DNA from: Rossellomorea aquimaris
Lineage (GTDB): Bacteria > Bacillota > Bacilli > Bacillales > Fictibacillaceae
NCBI GenBank assembly: GCA_020524245.1
Contig: JAIVLN010000001.1
Coordinates: 1,302,001-1,366,000 of the forward strand
DNA: 64,000 bases
Reading direction: 5' to 3'
Shown: positions 1-11,200 of the stretch, piece after piece
Layout of the letters: every line of letters starts with the position of its first letter
Position numbering within the stretch: position 1 is the stretch's first letter
Made by a program: the position numbers and the translations under genes
The notes under the pieces: generated by a model
Told to the model about the DNA's origin: nothing
Databases searched by the model: none
Seen by the model: the letters and a program-made list of their open reading frames with translations, nothing else

Positions 1-105
1 GGCATCATCCGCTTCCTCCTTACGACCTCTACCCATCCAACGTGCAGATGCCAAAGCAGCTGCCTCCGTCACACGGACTAGCTCCATGGATAAACTTCTC
101 TCCAT
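1..105 (-). CDS. glpX: Fructose-1,6-bisphosphatase class II, N-terminal fragment
   Basis: Only the first 35 codons lie in the window; the gene runs off the left edge. The protein begins [12 protein letters not shown] and continues with an [14 protein letters not shown] stretch, which is the conserved start of GlpX-type (class II) fructose-1,6-bisphosphatase, a gluconeogenic enzyme. The ATG is preceded by a GGGGGAG ribosome-binding site about 6 bases upstream. It lies just downstream of murA on the same strand, as in B. subtilis (murAB-glpX-rho). The identification rests on the N-terminus and synteny only. Confidence 0.85.
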   Translation of the reverse strand, partial: MERSLSMELVRVTEAAALASARWMGRGRKEEADDA

Positions 106-144
106 ACCTTCTCCCCCTACAAAAACTTATTTAAAACAATAAAT

Positions 145-177
145 CAATCATAGGCAAACTACGTTTGCCTATGATTG
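145..177 (-). terminator. Intrinsic terminator overlapping the murA stop codon
   Basis: A perfect 15-bp inverted repeat (arms 145-159 and 163-177, loop of 3) ends the murA message. The stop codon (169-171) lies inside one arm. The following bases on the minus strand are T-rich but interrupted, so read-through into glpX is possible. Confidence 0.65.
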
Positions 178-1455
178 GTTAACTTCGTTCAACTCTTCCA
201 CATCAAAATTCTCGCGCCAAACTTTCGCTCCTAAACCTTGCAGCTTTTTGACGAGATTTTCATAACCACGATCAATATGTTCAATATTCGAGATTTCCGT
301 AATGCCTTTTGCCATTAAACCGGCAACGACGAGTGAAGCACCTGCTCTCAGGTCTGTTGCCTTCACTTTTGCTCCTTCTAATGGAGTCGGGCCATTGATG
401 ATCGCAGAACGGCCTTCTACTTTAACATTCGCACCCATACGTCTCAGTTCGTCGATATGTTTGAAACGTGAACTGTAAATCGTATCGGTCACGATGCTTG
501 TACCTTCCGTGCTCGTAAGAAGAGCTGTGAAAGGCTGTTGCAAGTCCGTCGCAAATCCAGGGTATACAAGTGTTTTCACATCTACCCCGTTAAGCTCACG
601 ATCTCTTTTGACGAAAACGGAATCGTCGGACTCTTCAATATGAATTCCCATTTCGCGGAGTTTCGCAATCAACGACTCCAAGTGAAGTGGGATGACGTTG
701 TCGATTGTGACACCATTCCCCATTGCTGCTGCCAAAATCATATATGTGCCAGCTTCTATACGATCTGGAATAATAGAATGACGGCAGCCGTGTAAAGAAT
801 CGACACCATCAATACGTATAACATCTGTACCTGCTCCTTTGATCTTTGCACCCATGCTTGATAGCAATGTGGCTACGTCAATGATTTCAGGTTCTTTCGC
901 AGCGTTTTCAATGATCGTACGACCTTTCGCACGAACCGCTGCCAACATGATGTTGATCGTCGCACCAACACTTACGACGTCGAGATATATTCTGGCCCCA
1001 ACAAGTTCGTCGGCACGCAAATAAATCGCACCTTGTTCGTTCGTGACAGTCGCACCAAGTGCTTGGAAGCCTTTTATATGTTGATCAATCGGTCGAGGAC
1101 CAAGATTACAACCTCCTGGAAGACCGATGACTGCTTTTTTGAAACGACCGAGCATCGCACCCATTAAGTAATAGGACGCTCTCAACTTTTTCACTTTCCC
1201 ATTCGGAAGTGGCATAGAAATCATTTTTTCCGGATTTACGGTGAGCGAGTTATTCTCCAGGCTCGCTTCTCCACCGATATCTTCAAGCAAATCACGTAAA
1301 ATTCCTACGTCCGAGATGTTTGGGAGATGGTCGATCGTCACGGTCGAATCAGCCAAAATCGCAGCAGGAATCAGCGCAACCGCACTGTTCTTCGCACCAC
1401 TGATTTGAACCGTACCTTCTAAGGGATGTCCTCCCTCGATCATTAATTTCTCCAT
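169..1455 (-). CDS. murAB: UDP-N-acetylglucosamine 1-carboxyvinyltransferase (MurAB/MurZ paralogue)
   Basis: This enzyme transfers enolpyruvate from PEP to UDP-GlcNAc, the first committed cytoplasmic step of peptidoglycan synthesis. The 428-residue product has the usual length. It shows the N-terminal GAKNSA motif with the substrate-binding Lys at about residue 22, and the mobile-loop [11 protein letters not shown] motif with the catalytic Cys at about 117, so it should be fosfomycin-sensitive. The start ATG follows AAGGGAG. Its place between the transaldolase-like gene and glpX matches the second MurA copy (murAB, also called murZ) of Bacillus rather than murAA, which sits elsewhere. The call of enzyme family is firm; the paralogue assignment rests on synteny. 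Confidence 0.95.
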   Translation of the reverse strand: MEKLMIEGGHPLEGTVQISGAKNSAVALIPAAILADSTVTIDHLPNISDVGILRDLLEDIGGEASLENNSLTVNPEKMISMPLPNGKVKKLRASYYLMGAMLGRFKKAVIGLPGGCNLGPRPIDQHIKGFQALGATVTNEQGAIYLRADELVGARIYLDVVSVGATINIMLAAVRAKGRTIIENAAKEPEIIDVATLLSSMGAKIKGAGTDVIRIDGVDSLHGCRHSIIPDRIEAGTYMILAAAMGNGVTIDNVIPLHLESLIAKLREMGIHIEESDDSVFVKRDRELNGVDVKTLVYPGFATDLQQPFTALLTSTEGTSIVTDTIYSSRFKHIDELRRMGANVKVEGRSAIINGPTPLEGAKVKATDLRAGASLVVAGLMAKGITEISNIEHIDRGYENLVKKLQGLGAKVWRENFDVEELNEVNQS

Positions 1456-1561
1456 TGCTTTCTCCCTTCTTCATTTACAAATTCAAGAAGTCAAGTCAAA
1501 ACACATCTACCGTTATTGTAAGCGAAAATGGATAAAACATCCATGTATCACCTGAGTTCTT

Positions 1562-2209
1562 TTAACCTTTTTGACTATTATTCCAGTCAGCCAAGAATTT
1601 TTCAATGCCCTGGTCCGTTAAAGGGTGACTCATCAGTTGGTTCAGTACTTTTGCTGGAATCGTCGCGATATCCGCTCCGCGAAGTGCCGCTTCCGTTACG
1701 TGAATCGGATGACGGATGGAAGCTGCAATGATCTCCGTTTCAATTCCGTGGACATTGAAGATTTCTGCAATTTCAGAAATCAGCGGTAATCCATCCTGGC
1801 CTATATCATCGAGTCTTCCTAGGAAAGGTGATACATATGTAGCACCTGCACGCGCTGCCAATAGCGCCTGGTTCGCTGAGAAGATCAACGTTACATTCGT
1901 TTTGATCCCTAATTCAGTAAAAGTCTTTACAGCTTTCAGTCCGTCCTTTGTCATCGGGACTTTAACGGTGATATTAGGAGCGATGGCTGCTAGCTCTTTC
2001 CCTTCTTCCACCATCTCTTCATACTTCAAGCCAATGACTTCGGCACTAACAGATTCGGAAACGAATGAAGTGATTTCACGCAACCTTTCATGGAAATCGA
2101 CACCTTCTTTTGCAACCAATGAAGGGTTGGTCGTGACGCCTCCTAAAATTCCAAGCTCATGAGCTTCACGAATTTCGTCTACGTTCGCTGTATCAATAAA
2201 GAATTTCAT
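1562..2209 (-). CDS. tal: Transaldolase / fructose-6-phosphate aldolase-like protein (YwjH type)
   Basis: A 215-residue short transaldolase of the MipB/TalC subfamily, a TIM-barrel aldolase of the pentose phosphate pathway. The Schiff-base Lys is visible in NITVKVP at about residue 83, and TTNPSL lies at about 26-31. A GTG four codons upstream is inside the AAGGAG ribosome-binding site, so the start is taken at the ATG of [10 protein letters not shown], 11 bases after the site and in line with the family. It lies between fbaA and murAB as in B. subtilis. Whether it acts as transaldolase or as fructose-6-phosphate aldolase cannot be settled from sequence by eye. Confidence 0.92.
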   Translation of the reverse strand: MKFFIDTANVDEIREAHELGILGGVTTNPSLVAKEGVDFHERLREITSFVSESVSAEVIGLKYEEMVEEGKELAAIAPNITVKVPMTKDGLKAVKTFTELGIKTNVTLIFSANQALLAARAGATYVSPFLGRLDDIGQDGLPLISEIAEIFNVHGIETEIIAASIRHPIHVTEAALRGADIATIPAKVLNQLMSHPLTDQGIEKFLADWNNSQKG

Positions 2210-2339
2210 GTGCAGTTTCACTCCTTATGTTTATAAAACGTTCGTTTGTACTTGTAAATATTAGTGGGTTTTGACTTTGTAGTAGGGAGGGGAATTAACA
2301 ACTTTGCTGAAAAGTTATACTGGATTAACGTATAAGCGG

Positions 2340-2367
2340 AAAGGAAACCGAAGCTTCGGTTTCCTTT
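2340..2367 (-). terminator. Hairpin downstream of fbaA
   Basis: A perfect 28-base palindrome (AAAGGAAACCGAAG and its complement) begins 23 bases after the fbaA stop. The T-run after it on the minus strand is short, so it may act as a weak terminator or as an mRNA-stabilising hairpin between fbaA and the transaldolase gene. Confidence 0.55.
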
Positions 2368-2389
2368 ACCACCTAATATTAGGTTTGAC

Positions 2390-3253
2390 TTAAGCTTTGT
2401 TTGAAGAACCGAATTCACGCATCTTGCCTTTGACTGTTTCCTTGATCGCTTCACGTGCTGGTCCCATGTATTTACGAGGATCATACAATTCAGGCTTCTC
2501 AGCAAGTACTTCGCGAACAGCTTTCGATGCTGAAATCTGGCTTTCAGTGTTAACGTTGATTTTCGCGTGACCGTAAGAGATCGCTTTTTTGACATCCTTA
2601 GTCGGGATTCCTGTACCACCATGAAGGACGAGTGGTACACCAGTCAATTCACTGATTTCTTTCATACGGTCGAACCCAAGGTTTGGTTCTCCTTTATATG
2701 GTCCGTGTACAGAACCAAGAGCTGGAGCGAAGCAATCAACACCTGTTTCACGAATCAATTGGTCACACTCGGATGGAATTGCGTATGCTGCTTCTGCATC
2801 ATCAACGATCACATCGTCTTCTTGTCCGCCGATACGTCCTAGTTCCGCTTCTACAGAAACTCCGACAGCATGTGCAACTTCTACCACTTTTTTCGTAAGA
2901 GCGATGTTCTCTTCAAGTGGATAGTGGGATCCATCAATCATGACAGAAGTGAATCCAGCGTTGATCGCTTGGACACATTTTTCGAAGCTAGAACCGTGGT
3001 CCAGGTGGATGGCAACCGGTACTGTCACATTGTATTCTTCCATTAGTGATTCAACCAGGTTGACAACTGTTTTGAAGCCACCCATATAACGAGCTGCACC
3101 TTCAGATACTCCACAGATTAATGGAGATTTCTCTTCTTCAGCAGCTTGAAGAATCGCTTGAGTAAACTCAAGGTTATTCAAGTTATATTGACCAACTGCG
3201 TATCCTTCCGCCTTGGCTTTTTCGAGCATTTCCTTCATTGAAACTAAAGGCAT
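2390..3253 (-). CDS. fbaA: Class II fructose-1,6-bisphosphate aldolase
   Basis: Zinc-dependent glycolytic aldolase that cleaves fructose-1,6-bisphosphate to dihydroxyacetone phosphate and glyceraldehyde-3-phosphate. The zinc-binding HLDHGSS motif is at about residues 82-88, and SVEAELG, VLHGGTG and INVNTE follow in the usual order. The chosen start gives 287 residues beginning [10 protein letters not shown], as in the family. A second ATG two codons upstream (3259) is only 3 bases from the AGGAGG site and is less likely. The C-terminus [10 protein letters not shown] matches the Bacillus enzyme. It is followed by a hairpin and the transaldolase gene. Confidence 0.97.
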   Translation of the reverse strand: MPLVSMKEMLEKAKAEGYAVGQYNLNNLEFTQAILQAAEEEKSPLICGVSEGAARYMGGFKTVVNLVESLMEEYNVTVPVAIHLDHGSSFEKCVQAINAGFTSVMIDGSHYPLEENIALTKKVVEVAHAVGVSVEAELGRIGGQEDDVIVDDAEAAYAIPSECDQLIRETGVDCFAPALGSVHGPYKGEPNLGFDRMKEISELTGVPLVLHGGTGIPTKDVKKAISYGHAKINVNTESQISASKAVREVLAEKPELYDPRKYMGPAREAIKETVKGKMREFGSSNKA

Positions 3254-3516
3254 TGACATTTTCCTCCTTGTGGGTAATTGACCCTTATTTATTCATGCTT
3301 ACAGAGGGTGATCACGAATTGATCGCCAATCAACCCCTGACAAGATTAACTTGGATTCATAAAAACAATTATAGCATATCAATTTTGACTGTAATCCGCA
3401 ATCCGTACGAAAAAAGGTTGATCCAAATCCCCTAAGGTACAGCCCCTTTTCGAAACTCGTAATGGAGCGGTTCTAAGGTTTGGAGTCAACCCTATTCTGT
3501 GCGTTGTGTACAACAA

Positions 3517-3885
3517 TTATGAGCGTATTGGTAAATTTTTCTTCACGACTTCTCGTATTTCATCAATATCAAAAGGTTTTGCAAAGTGAGTGATCGCACC
3601 CAACTCCATGGCTTCATGGATCATATCCAGCTCACCATATGCAGTCATGATGATGACGCCGACATCTTTATCCACTTTTTTGACTCTGCGTAAAATCTCT
3701 AGCCCATCCATACCCGGGATTTTCATATCGAGGATCAGTAAATCTGGCTTTTCATTTTTCACAATGGAAAGTGCCTGGACTCCGTTTGCAGCTTGAAAGG
3801 TTTGATAGCCTTCCTTCTTGAAAATTTCATTCAACAAGATACGGATTCCATATTGGTCATCTACAATTAGAATTTTCCCTTTCAT
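3517..3885 (-). CDS. spo0F: Sporulation phosphorelay response regulator Spo0F
   Basis: A stand-alone 122-residue receiver domain with no output domain. In the sporulation phosphorelay it takes phosphate from sensor kinases and passes it to Spo0B. The acidic pair is in IVDDQ, the phospho-acceptor Asp is at residue 53 in ILDMKIPG, the conserved Thr is in MTAYGE and the Lys in FAKPFD at about 103. It sits between fbaA and the divergent ywjG gene as in B. subtilis. A sigma-H type promoter and a near-perfect Spo0A box lie upstream (separate entries), consistent with known spo0F control. A four-PAS kinase at 27404-29494 is a plausible upstream donor. Confidence 0.97.
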   Translation of the reverse strand: MKGKILIVDDQYGIRILLNEIFKKEGYQTFQAANGVQALSIVKNEKPDLLILDMKIPGMDGLEILRRVKKVDKDVGVIIMTAYGELDMIHEAMELGAITHFAKPFDIDEIREVVKKNLPIRS

Positions 3886-3944
3886 ACCTTATCACACCCT
3901 AGCTTCCTTGTTGTTGTAATACCCTTCTATATGATCTCTTTACA

Positions 3945-3973
3945 TAATTCGCTGAATTTCTTCATTCTCCTTC
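3945..3973 (-). promoter_or_regulatory. Sigma-H type promoter for spo0F
   Basis: On the minus strand GAAGGAGAA (3965-3973) is followed by 11 bases and then AGCGAATTA (3945-3953). This fits the sigma-H consensus RNAGGAWWW-N11-12-RNNGAATWW with one deviation. It lies about 60 bases upstream of the spo0F start; B. subtilis spo0F also uses sigma-H. Confidence 0.7.
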
Positions 3974-4019
3974 TATATCGTCAAAATCTACCATTTGAAT
4001 TCGAATTTTATGATTTTCA

Positions 4020-4026
4020 GTCGACA
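4020..4026 (-). promoter_or_regulatory. Possible Spo0A box upstream of spo0F
   Basis: TGTCGAC on the minus strand differs from the Spo0A box TGTCGAA by one base and lies about 45 bases upstream of the sigma-H promoter. The core GTCGAC is palindromic, so chance occurrence is not negligible. Confidence 0.35.
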
Positions 4027-4053
4027 CGTTATACTATTTGGGAGGTGATCGAC

Positions 4054-4575
4054 ATGTTGAAAATATTCACAACCCAATTATTCGGAGTGTTTCGTAACAT
4101 ACAAGAATCAGAAGAGGATCGCATTGAAGACTGCGCCCGTCTTCTAGCCCAATCAGTCATTGGCGATGGAACCATCTATGTAAAAGGTTTCGATGAACTC
4201 GAAGCCATTGCTACTGTCTTATTACACAGTGAGGAACGAATTCCTTCAGTTTCACCTTATCGAGAGGATGTTGAGCTCAATCCTGAAGACTGTTTGTTGG
4301 TTTTTTCAAACAAGGCGCATGACGATCGTAGCTTGACGGTCCTTGAGTCCGCCCGTTCAGTTGGCGCTTCAACTGTATCCATCGGTGCCGTAGAAAGCGA
4401 ACAAGAAGTGGGTATTGATGAGTTCCACATTGATACGAAACTATTGAAAGGACTGGTACCAGACGATGAAGGTCGTCGGATTGGATACCCGACATTCATG
4501 TGCGCCCTCTATGCTTATTATGCACTTTATTTTACTGTATCAGAAATGCTCGAAGAATATGATATTGGAGATTGA
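4054..4575 (+). CDS. ywjG: DUF2529 protein, YwjG family
   Basis: A 173-residue protein of the YwjG/DUF2529 family, beginning MLKIFTTQLFGVF. Its ATG is 5 bases after a near-ideal GGGAGGTGATC ribosome-binding site, so the longer open frame from 3931 is rejected. The pattern of alternating hydrophobic strands and glycines (for example GDGTIYVKGFDE) suggests a SIS-like sugar-isomerase fold, but no function is established and I do not assign one. It is divergent from spo0F, exactly as in B. subtilis, and its promoter region overlaps the spo0F regulatory sites. Confidence 0.85.
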   Translation: MLKIFTTQLFGVFRNIQESEEDRIEDCARLLAQSVIGDGTIYVKGFDELEAIATVLLHSEERIPSVSPYREDVELNPEDCLLVFSNKAHDDRSLTVLESARSVGASTVSIGAVESEQEVGIDEFHIDTKLLKGLVPDDEGRRIGYPTFMCALYAYYALYFTVSEMLEEYDIGD

Positions 4576-4946
4576 TCTTGTCTTCATTCTACAAAAAGTT
4601 TAATTTTGTTAAATTTTTTATATTTTTTTAATATTTTAGCAGGGAATTTGTAAAAAGATGGAGAATCATTAGATTAAAGCGTGACAAAAGTCACCTTTTT
4701 CCGCAATTCCACTACAGCCCATCTACAAAATATCCCCTCAAAATCATTCAGAGTCTACCTTCTCCTCCCCCTCAATCTCTGGACCAATATGCAGAAACTG
4801 ACCCGATTTGATACTTCAAAACGGCTGTAGTAGGAGCCACGTACATAGTGGAAAGCGAAACCCTTTCAGGTTATGTTCATTCCGGAACCAGCGACGGAAT
4901 GTTCATAGCCTGTTTGGGTTTTCGATAGCTTAATGCTCATTTTTTT
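4576..4946. other. Gene-free interval downstream of ywjG
   Basis: No convincing open frame with a ribosome-binding site is seen on either strand. An AT-rich stretch lies at about 4600-4640. A very short hairpin, GTGAC-AAAA-GTCAC followed by CTTTTT at about 4680-4699, may be a weak terminator for ywjG. The interval then runs into a GC-rich dispersed repeat. Confidence 0.5.
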
Positions 4947-5110
4947 CGAAATTCACTCCCTTTCCGCGGGAGAACCGCGAGCCTCACTTGCACAGGATGT
5001 GCTGGCTTCGACGTTCACCACAGGACATGGTGGGTTTTAGCCGAAAGTTCGATGGGTATCGCTGCGGGTCTTGCCTAGCTCGCTTTCCCCGTTGGAGTGT
5101 CGTGTGAATG
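4947..5110. repeat. GC-rich dispersed element, family B, copy 1
   Basis: This stretch starts with AAATTCACTCCCTTTCCGCG and ends with CGTTGGAGTGTCGTGTGAAT. It is closely related, with the same order of blocks, to 34926-35075: TTTCCGCGGG, AACCGC, AGCCTCACTT, CACAGGA, TGGTGGGTTTTAG, GGGTCTTGCCT, GCTCGCT and GGAGTGTCGTG. The ends are inverted (AAATTCAC against GTGAAT), giving a MITE-like outline. No open frame in it looks coding. Confidence 0.7.
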
Positions 5111-5305
5111 GATTTACAACATTGATCGTATTTTCTTCTTTTATAAGCTTTCTTGCGGGGTGATTTGACGATTTTGGCGTTTTCACCCTATCAAAAACCT
5201 TCCATACAAAATTCGCAACACAAATCATTCGTTCACCTTTGTGAATGGGTACGTGAATACAAATGCTATTTAGCATCAAAATGGAATCGCCGTTATAACC
5301 ATAAA

Positions 5306-5334
5306 AAAACGCACTGAGAAATCCAGTGCGTTTT
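5306..5334 (-). terminator. Intrinsic terminator of pyrG
   Basis: An 11-bp stem (AAAACGCACTG and complement, loop 7) is followed on the minus strand by a run of seven T. It lies about 80 bases past the pyrG stop. Confidence 0.85.
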
Positions 5335-5412
5335 GCTTTGATAGTTATTCGATTGCACCCTACAAAATAAACCCGTTCATTTTTCGTCGAGTCGATCGAT
5401 TTCAATAATTGA

Positions 5413-7044
<1,632 letters not shown>

Positions 7045-7113
7045 TTAATTTTTATCCTCTTAACAGTATGCCGAAATAAATAGGTATTAACAGGAGGGGC
7101 AAAATAAATATAA

Positions 7114-7160
7114 AAAAACAAAAGCGACACCTGTCCCTCACGGGGGGCGCTTTTGTTTTT
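7114..7160 (-). terminator. pyrG leader attenuator (also ends rpoE)
   Basis: The arms AAAAACAAAAGCG and its complement (7148-7160 and 7114-7126) form a 13-bp outer stem. On the minus strand the 5' arm continues into a run of six C, and the hairpin ends in a run of seven T. It lies about 50 bases downstream of the pyrG transcription start and upstream of the ribosome-binding site. In B. subtilis, extra 5' G residues added when CTP is low pair with the C/U-rich arm of this hairpin and prevent termination; the C-run here fits that mechanism. Confidence 0.8.
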
Positions 7161-7207
7161 GGGTTCATATATATTCGATTTCAATTCATTTTAAGACTAT
7201 AAGTAAA

Positions 7208-7247
7208 GCCCAAAAATGATTCTATCTAGTTTCCTTGTAAATGTCAA
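7208..7247 (-). promoter_or_regulatory. pyrG promoter with GGGC initiation site
   Basis: On the minus strand TTGACA (7242-7247) is followed by 17 bases and TAGAAT (7219-7224). Seven bases later comes GGGCTTT (start at 7211). The GGGC start is the hallmark of the B. subtilis pyrG promoter, where RNA polymerase slips on the G-run when CTP is scarce. It begins just after the rpoE stop codon. Confidence 0.85.
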
Positions 7248-7253
7248 GGTCTA

Positions 7254-7790
7254 TTATAGGTCTTCTTCGTCTTCTTCCGAGTCATCCTCAGAATCTTCTT
7301 CATCGTCTGAGAGGTCGGAGTCTTCTTCATCGAAGTCTACGTATTCCTCATCTTCTTCGTCAATCTCGTCATCATCATCTGCATCGAAGTCGTCTTCGAG
7401 ATCATCTTCGAAGTCTTCATCCAGCTCATCCTCGAAATCTTCAAAATCCTCGTCGAGGTCATCTTCATAAGCTGCTTTCGCTCTTTTACCTTTTTTCTTC
7501 TTAGGCTTGATTGTTGTTGCTAGTTCTTCATCGCTGCTTTCAACCGGGTACCAAACTTTAAGACCCCATTGGTTGTCTCCGACACAAACGAAACGTCCGT
7601 CAATATTGATGTCTGTGTAAAATTGAGCGACACGTTTTTTTTGTTCCTGAGGGTCCATGTCACGAACATTCGCCACTTGTTCCATCAGTTCTGTGAATGG
7701 TGTCGGTTTCTTGTTGTCTTTTAAAATATGATATGCGATTTCTAGCATCGAAACTTCTTTCAATTCTTCCTTAGAATACGTATCGAGCAT
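7254..7790 (-). CDS. rpoE: RNA polymerase delta subunit
   Basis: Delta is a Bacillota-specific RNA polymerase subunit that speeds polymerase recycling and promoter specificity. Residues 1-90 form the folded HARE-HTH type domain, ending GLKVWYPVE. A lysine patch KPKKKKGKR at about 95-103 follows, then a long disordered tail of almost only Asp and Glu (about 110-178), as in the B. subtilis protein. The tail is coded by monotonous GAA/GAC/GAT codons, which create false serine-rich frames on the other strand. The gene is upstream of pyrG in the conserved order. The start ATG follows AAAGGA by 11 bases. Confidence 0.97.
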   Translation of the reverse strand: MLDTYSKEELKEVSMLEIAYHILKDNKKPTPFTELMEQVANVRDMDPQEQKKRVAQFYTDINIDGRFVCVGDNQWGLKVWYPVESSDEELATTIKPKKKKGKRAKAAYEDDLDEDFEDFEDELDEDFEDDLEDDFDADDDDEIDEEDEEYVDFDEEDSDLSDDEEDSEDDSEEDEEDL

Positions 7791-8035
7791 CTAAAGGCAC
7801 GTCCTTTCTACTTATGGATCGATATCGTGAACCAGCCCTTCGGCTGTTCTATACATAAAGCGATGGAAGCAGAACAATGTCTACGTATCCATAGCCATAG
7901 CTAACGTAATCATACCATCCATTATAAACAATTTCTCTAAAGATATGCTATACCTGTGCATAAATTTTTCAAATAAATCTCCTAGGAAGAAATAATAGAT
8001 TCTATATGGTGGTCAAATTTCGGTCTTGTTGTTAG
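7791..8035. other. Upstream region of rpoE, no gene seen
   Basis: No credible open frame. This region should carry the rpoE promoter on the minus strand but I could not pick a convincing -35/-10 pair. It merges at about 8036 into a dispersed repeat. Confidence 0.4.
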
Positions 8036-8240
8036 TTGTTGCTTTTAAGTCATTTTTAAAAATCACTTTGTGCAAGTTGATTGGAGAGCAAGGTGCGAGA
8101 CTCCAGCGGGATCAGCGGGACAGGTGAGACCATTCAATGTCGCGAAGCGACGAGTGGGCTCACCGCACGCCCCGCGGAAAGCGAGCATCCTGGAGCGGAA
8201 ATCAACAACTTTCAAGAGCAACAAAGTTTACGAAAACAGC
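8036..8240. repeat. GC-rich dispersed element, family A, full-length copy
   Basis: The element reads GTTGATTGGAGAGCAAGGTG, then GAGACTCCAGCGGGATCAGC, a central hairpin region (GGTGAG ... TCGCGAAGCGA ... CTCACC), CGCACGCCCCGCGGAAAGCG and CATCCTGGAGCG-AAATCAACAAC. Copies are at 34049-34190 (same orientation, centre deleted) and 58485-58597 (inverted). The termini GTTGATT and AATCAAC are inverted repeats. A frame of 133 codons runs through it, but its residues derive from the repeat and it is not treated as a gene. Confidence 0.8.
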
Positions 8241-8244
8241 CTAC

Positions 8245-8272
8245 AAAAAAGAAAGGCTGACGTCCGTCAGCC
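8245..8272 (-). terminator. Intrinsic terminator of icmF
   Basis: A perfect 8-bp GC-rich stem (GGCTGACG-TC-CGTCAGCC, 8255-8272) is followed on the minus strand by TTTCTTTTTT. It begins 17 bases after the icmF stop. Confidence 0.9.
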
Positions 8273-8288
8273 CTCCTCTATGATTCTA

Positions 8289-11200
8289 TTACATGTTGCG
8301 TCGGTATTTTCCGCCTACTTCATAAAGTGCTCGGGTGATTTGACCGAGACTTGCATGTCGGACCGTCGTCATCAACTCATCAAACAAGTTGCCACCCGAC
8401 AATGCAGTCTGCTTCAAGCGTTGCAACGCTTCAGCAGTCGTATCTTCGTGCTGCTTCTGGAACTCACGTAAATGTGTGATTTGTTGTTCCTTCTCTTCTT
8501 TCGTCGCACGAGCGAGCTGCATGTTGAAGTCCTCTTCAGAAGGAGGATTCGGGTTCAAGTACGTGTTCACCCCAATGATCGGTAATGAACCATCATGCTT
8601 CTTCATTTCGTAATACATCGACTCTTCTTGGATCTTACCGCGCTGGTATTGTGTTTCCATTGCGCCAAGCACACCACCGCGCGTGTTGATGCGTTCGAAT
8701 TCTCTCAAGACTGCTTCTTCGACCAGATCGGTCAACTCTTCAATGATGAAGGAGCCTTGTAAGGAGTTTTCGTTTTTCGCTAAGCCAAGCTCTTTCGTAA
8801 TGATCATTTGGATCGCCATCGCACGGCGTACCGATTCCTCGGTCGGTGTCGTAATCGCTTCATCATAAGAGTTCGTGTGAAGCGAGTTACAGTTATCGTA
8901 AATCGCCATGAGTGCCTGCAAGGTCGTACGGATATCGTTGAAGTCGATTTCCTGAGCGTGCAAGGAACGACCGGATGTTTGGATATGGTACTTCAGCTTC
9001 TGGCTTCGCTCATTCGCTTTATATTTATTTTTCATAACCGTTGCCCAAATTCGACGTGCCACACGGCCGATGACCGTATATTCAGGGTCCAATCCGTTAC
9101 TGAAGAAGAACGACAGGTTCGGTGCAAACGTGTCGATATCCATGCCACGGCTCAAGTAGTACTCGACATAGGTGAAGCCGTTCGCGAGTGTCAACGCGAG
9201 CTGCGTGATCGGGTTCGCGCCCGCTTCAGCGATATGATAACCGGAAATGGAAACAGAATAATAGTTTCGTACTTTGTGGTCGATAAAGTACTCCTGGATG
9301 TCACCCATTAAGCGCAATGCAAACTCTGTTGAGAAGATACATGTGTTTTGTCCTTGGTCTTCTTTCAAGATGTCCGCTTGGACTGTACCACGTACGACAG
9401 ACAACGTCTTCGCCTTGATTTCAGCTGTTTCTTCTTCATTCGGTTTACGTCCGTTTTCTTCCTCAAAACGAGCAAGCTGTTGATCAATCGCGGTGTTCAT
9501 ATACATTGCCAGGATGATCGGTGCTGGACCGTTGATTGTCATTGAGACAGAAGTCGTCGGTGAAGTTAGATCGAAACCAGCATACAGCTTTTTCATATCA
9601 TCCAGTGTACAGATGCTAACGCCACTTTCCCCAACTTTTCCGTAAATATCCGGACGGTGGTCAGGGTCTTCACCGTAAAGAGTGACCGAGTCGAACGCCG
9701 TGGATAGACGTTTTGCATCGTCATCTTTCGACAGATAGTGGAATCGACGGTTCGTTCGCTCTGGTGTCCCTTCTCCTGCGAATTGACGCTTCGGATCTTC
9801 GCCTTTTCGTTTGAATGGGAATACGCCTGCTGTGAACGGATATCGTCCAGGAACGTTTTCCAGCATCGACCAACGGACGATTTCGCCCCAATCTTTGTAC
9901 TTCGGCAAAGCGACCTTCGGAATATCAAGTCCAGATAGGCTTCGTGTCTTCAATTCGGTCACGATTTCTTTATCACGGATCTTCGTGACGAATTCGTCCT
10001 TGCTATATTGATCCTTCAACGTGTCCCATCCGTCTAAAATTTCTTTTACCTCAGGATGGACTTTCTTTTCGTAGTTGCTTTTCACATCGTTCAATGTGCG
10101 AATGGTCACGTCACCGTTTTCGTTCGTTTCTTCAATCGCTTCAAGAGTTCCTTCGATTTGGAACAGTTTGCGAGCTGTTTCCGATTGCTCAGAGACGAAC
10201 TCCTTGTAACCACGGACCGCTTGCACGATCTCATTCAAGTATCCGACTCGGTCCGGCGGGATGATCATGTTTTGCTTTTCGACTTTCCCTTCACTGCTAA
10301 AAGATGTCGTCCAATCAAGGCCGAACTTTTCATTCAACACGCCAACGAGTGCATTAAACAGGATGTTCGTCCCCTCGTCGTTGAACTGGCTTGCAATCGT
10401 GCCATAGACCGGCATCTTTTCAAGGTCTTGATCAAACAGCATACGGCTACGCTGATACGTTTTACGTACTTCACGAAGTGCATCTTCAGAACCTTTACGG
10501 TCGAATTTATTAATCGCAATCAAATCTGCAAAATCGATCATATCGATTTTTTCAAGTTGGGAAGGTGCACCGAATTCACTTGTCATGACGTACATCGACA
10601 AGTCGGAAATCTCGACGATCTCAGCATTCCCTTGCCCGATTCCGCTCGTTTCAACGATAATCAAGTCATAGCCCGCTGCTTTCACGACAGACAAGGCATC
10701 GGTGATCGCTTCAGAAAGCTCTGTTTTTGAACCACGTGTTGCGAGACTTCGCATGTAAACACGTGGTGAATGGATCGCGTTCATACGGATTCGGTCTCCG
10801 AGCAACGCTCCACCTGTTTTTTGTTTCGTAGGATCGACTGAGATGATCGCAATCGTTTTATCTTCAAATTCGTTCAAATAACGACGAACGAGCTCATCGG
10901 TCAAGGAGCTCTTACCTGCTCCACCCGTACCAGTGATACCGAGGACAGGCACATTGTTCTGCATTTCTTTCATTTGGGTGATTGCCTTTTCAGCTGTGGC
11001 AGCCATCTCTTCTGCTTTCACTTTTCCAAAGTTCTCGGCAACGGTAATGAGACGTGCAACGGCTTTCGAATCCCGATTAGGAAGAAGATCCAGTTCATCA
11101 TTCAGTTGAGTGAACGTCGGGAAGTCACACTCTTTCACCATCTGGTTGATCATGCCTTGCAAACCGAGTGTACGACCATCTTCTGGGGAGAAGATGCGCG

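Noticed and set aside
5037-5405. 122-codon frame upstream of the pyrG terminator
   Set aside because: It starts near a family B repeat, has no plausible start site, and contains the pyrG terminator.
7216-7470. Serine-rich open frame on the plus strand
   Set aside because: It is the antisense of the Asp/Glu-rich tail of rpoE.
8070-8471. 133-codon open frame on the plus strand
   Set aside because: It runs through the dispersed family A repeat and then opposite the icmF end; no ribosome-binding site or conserved residues.
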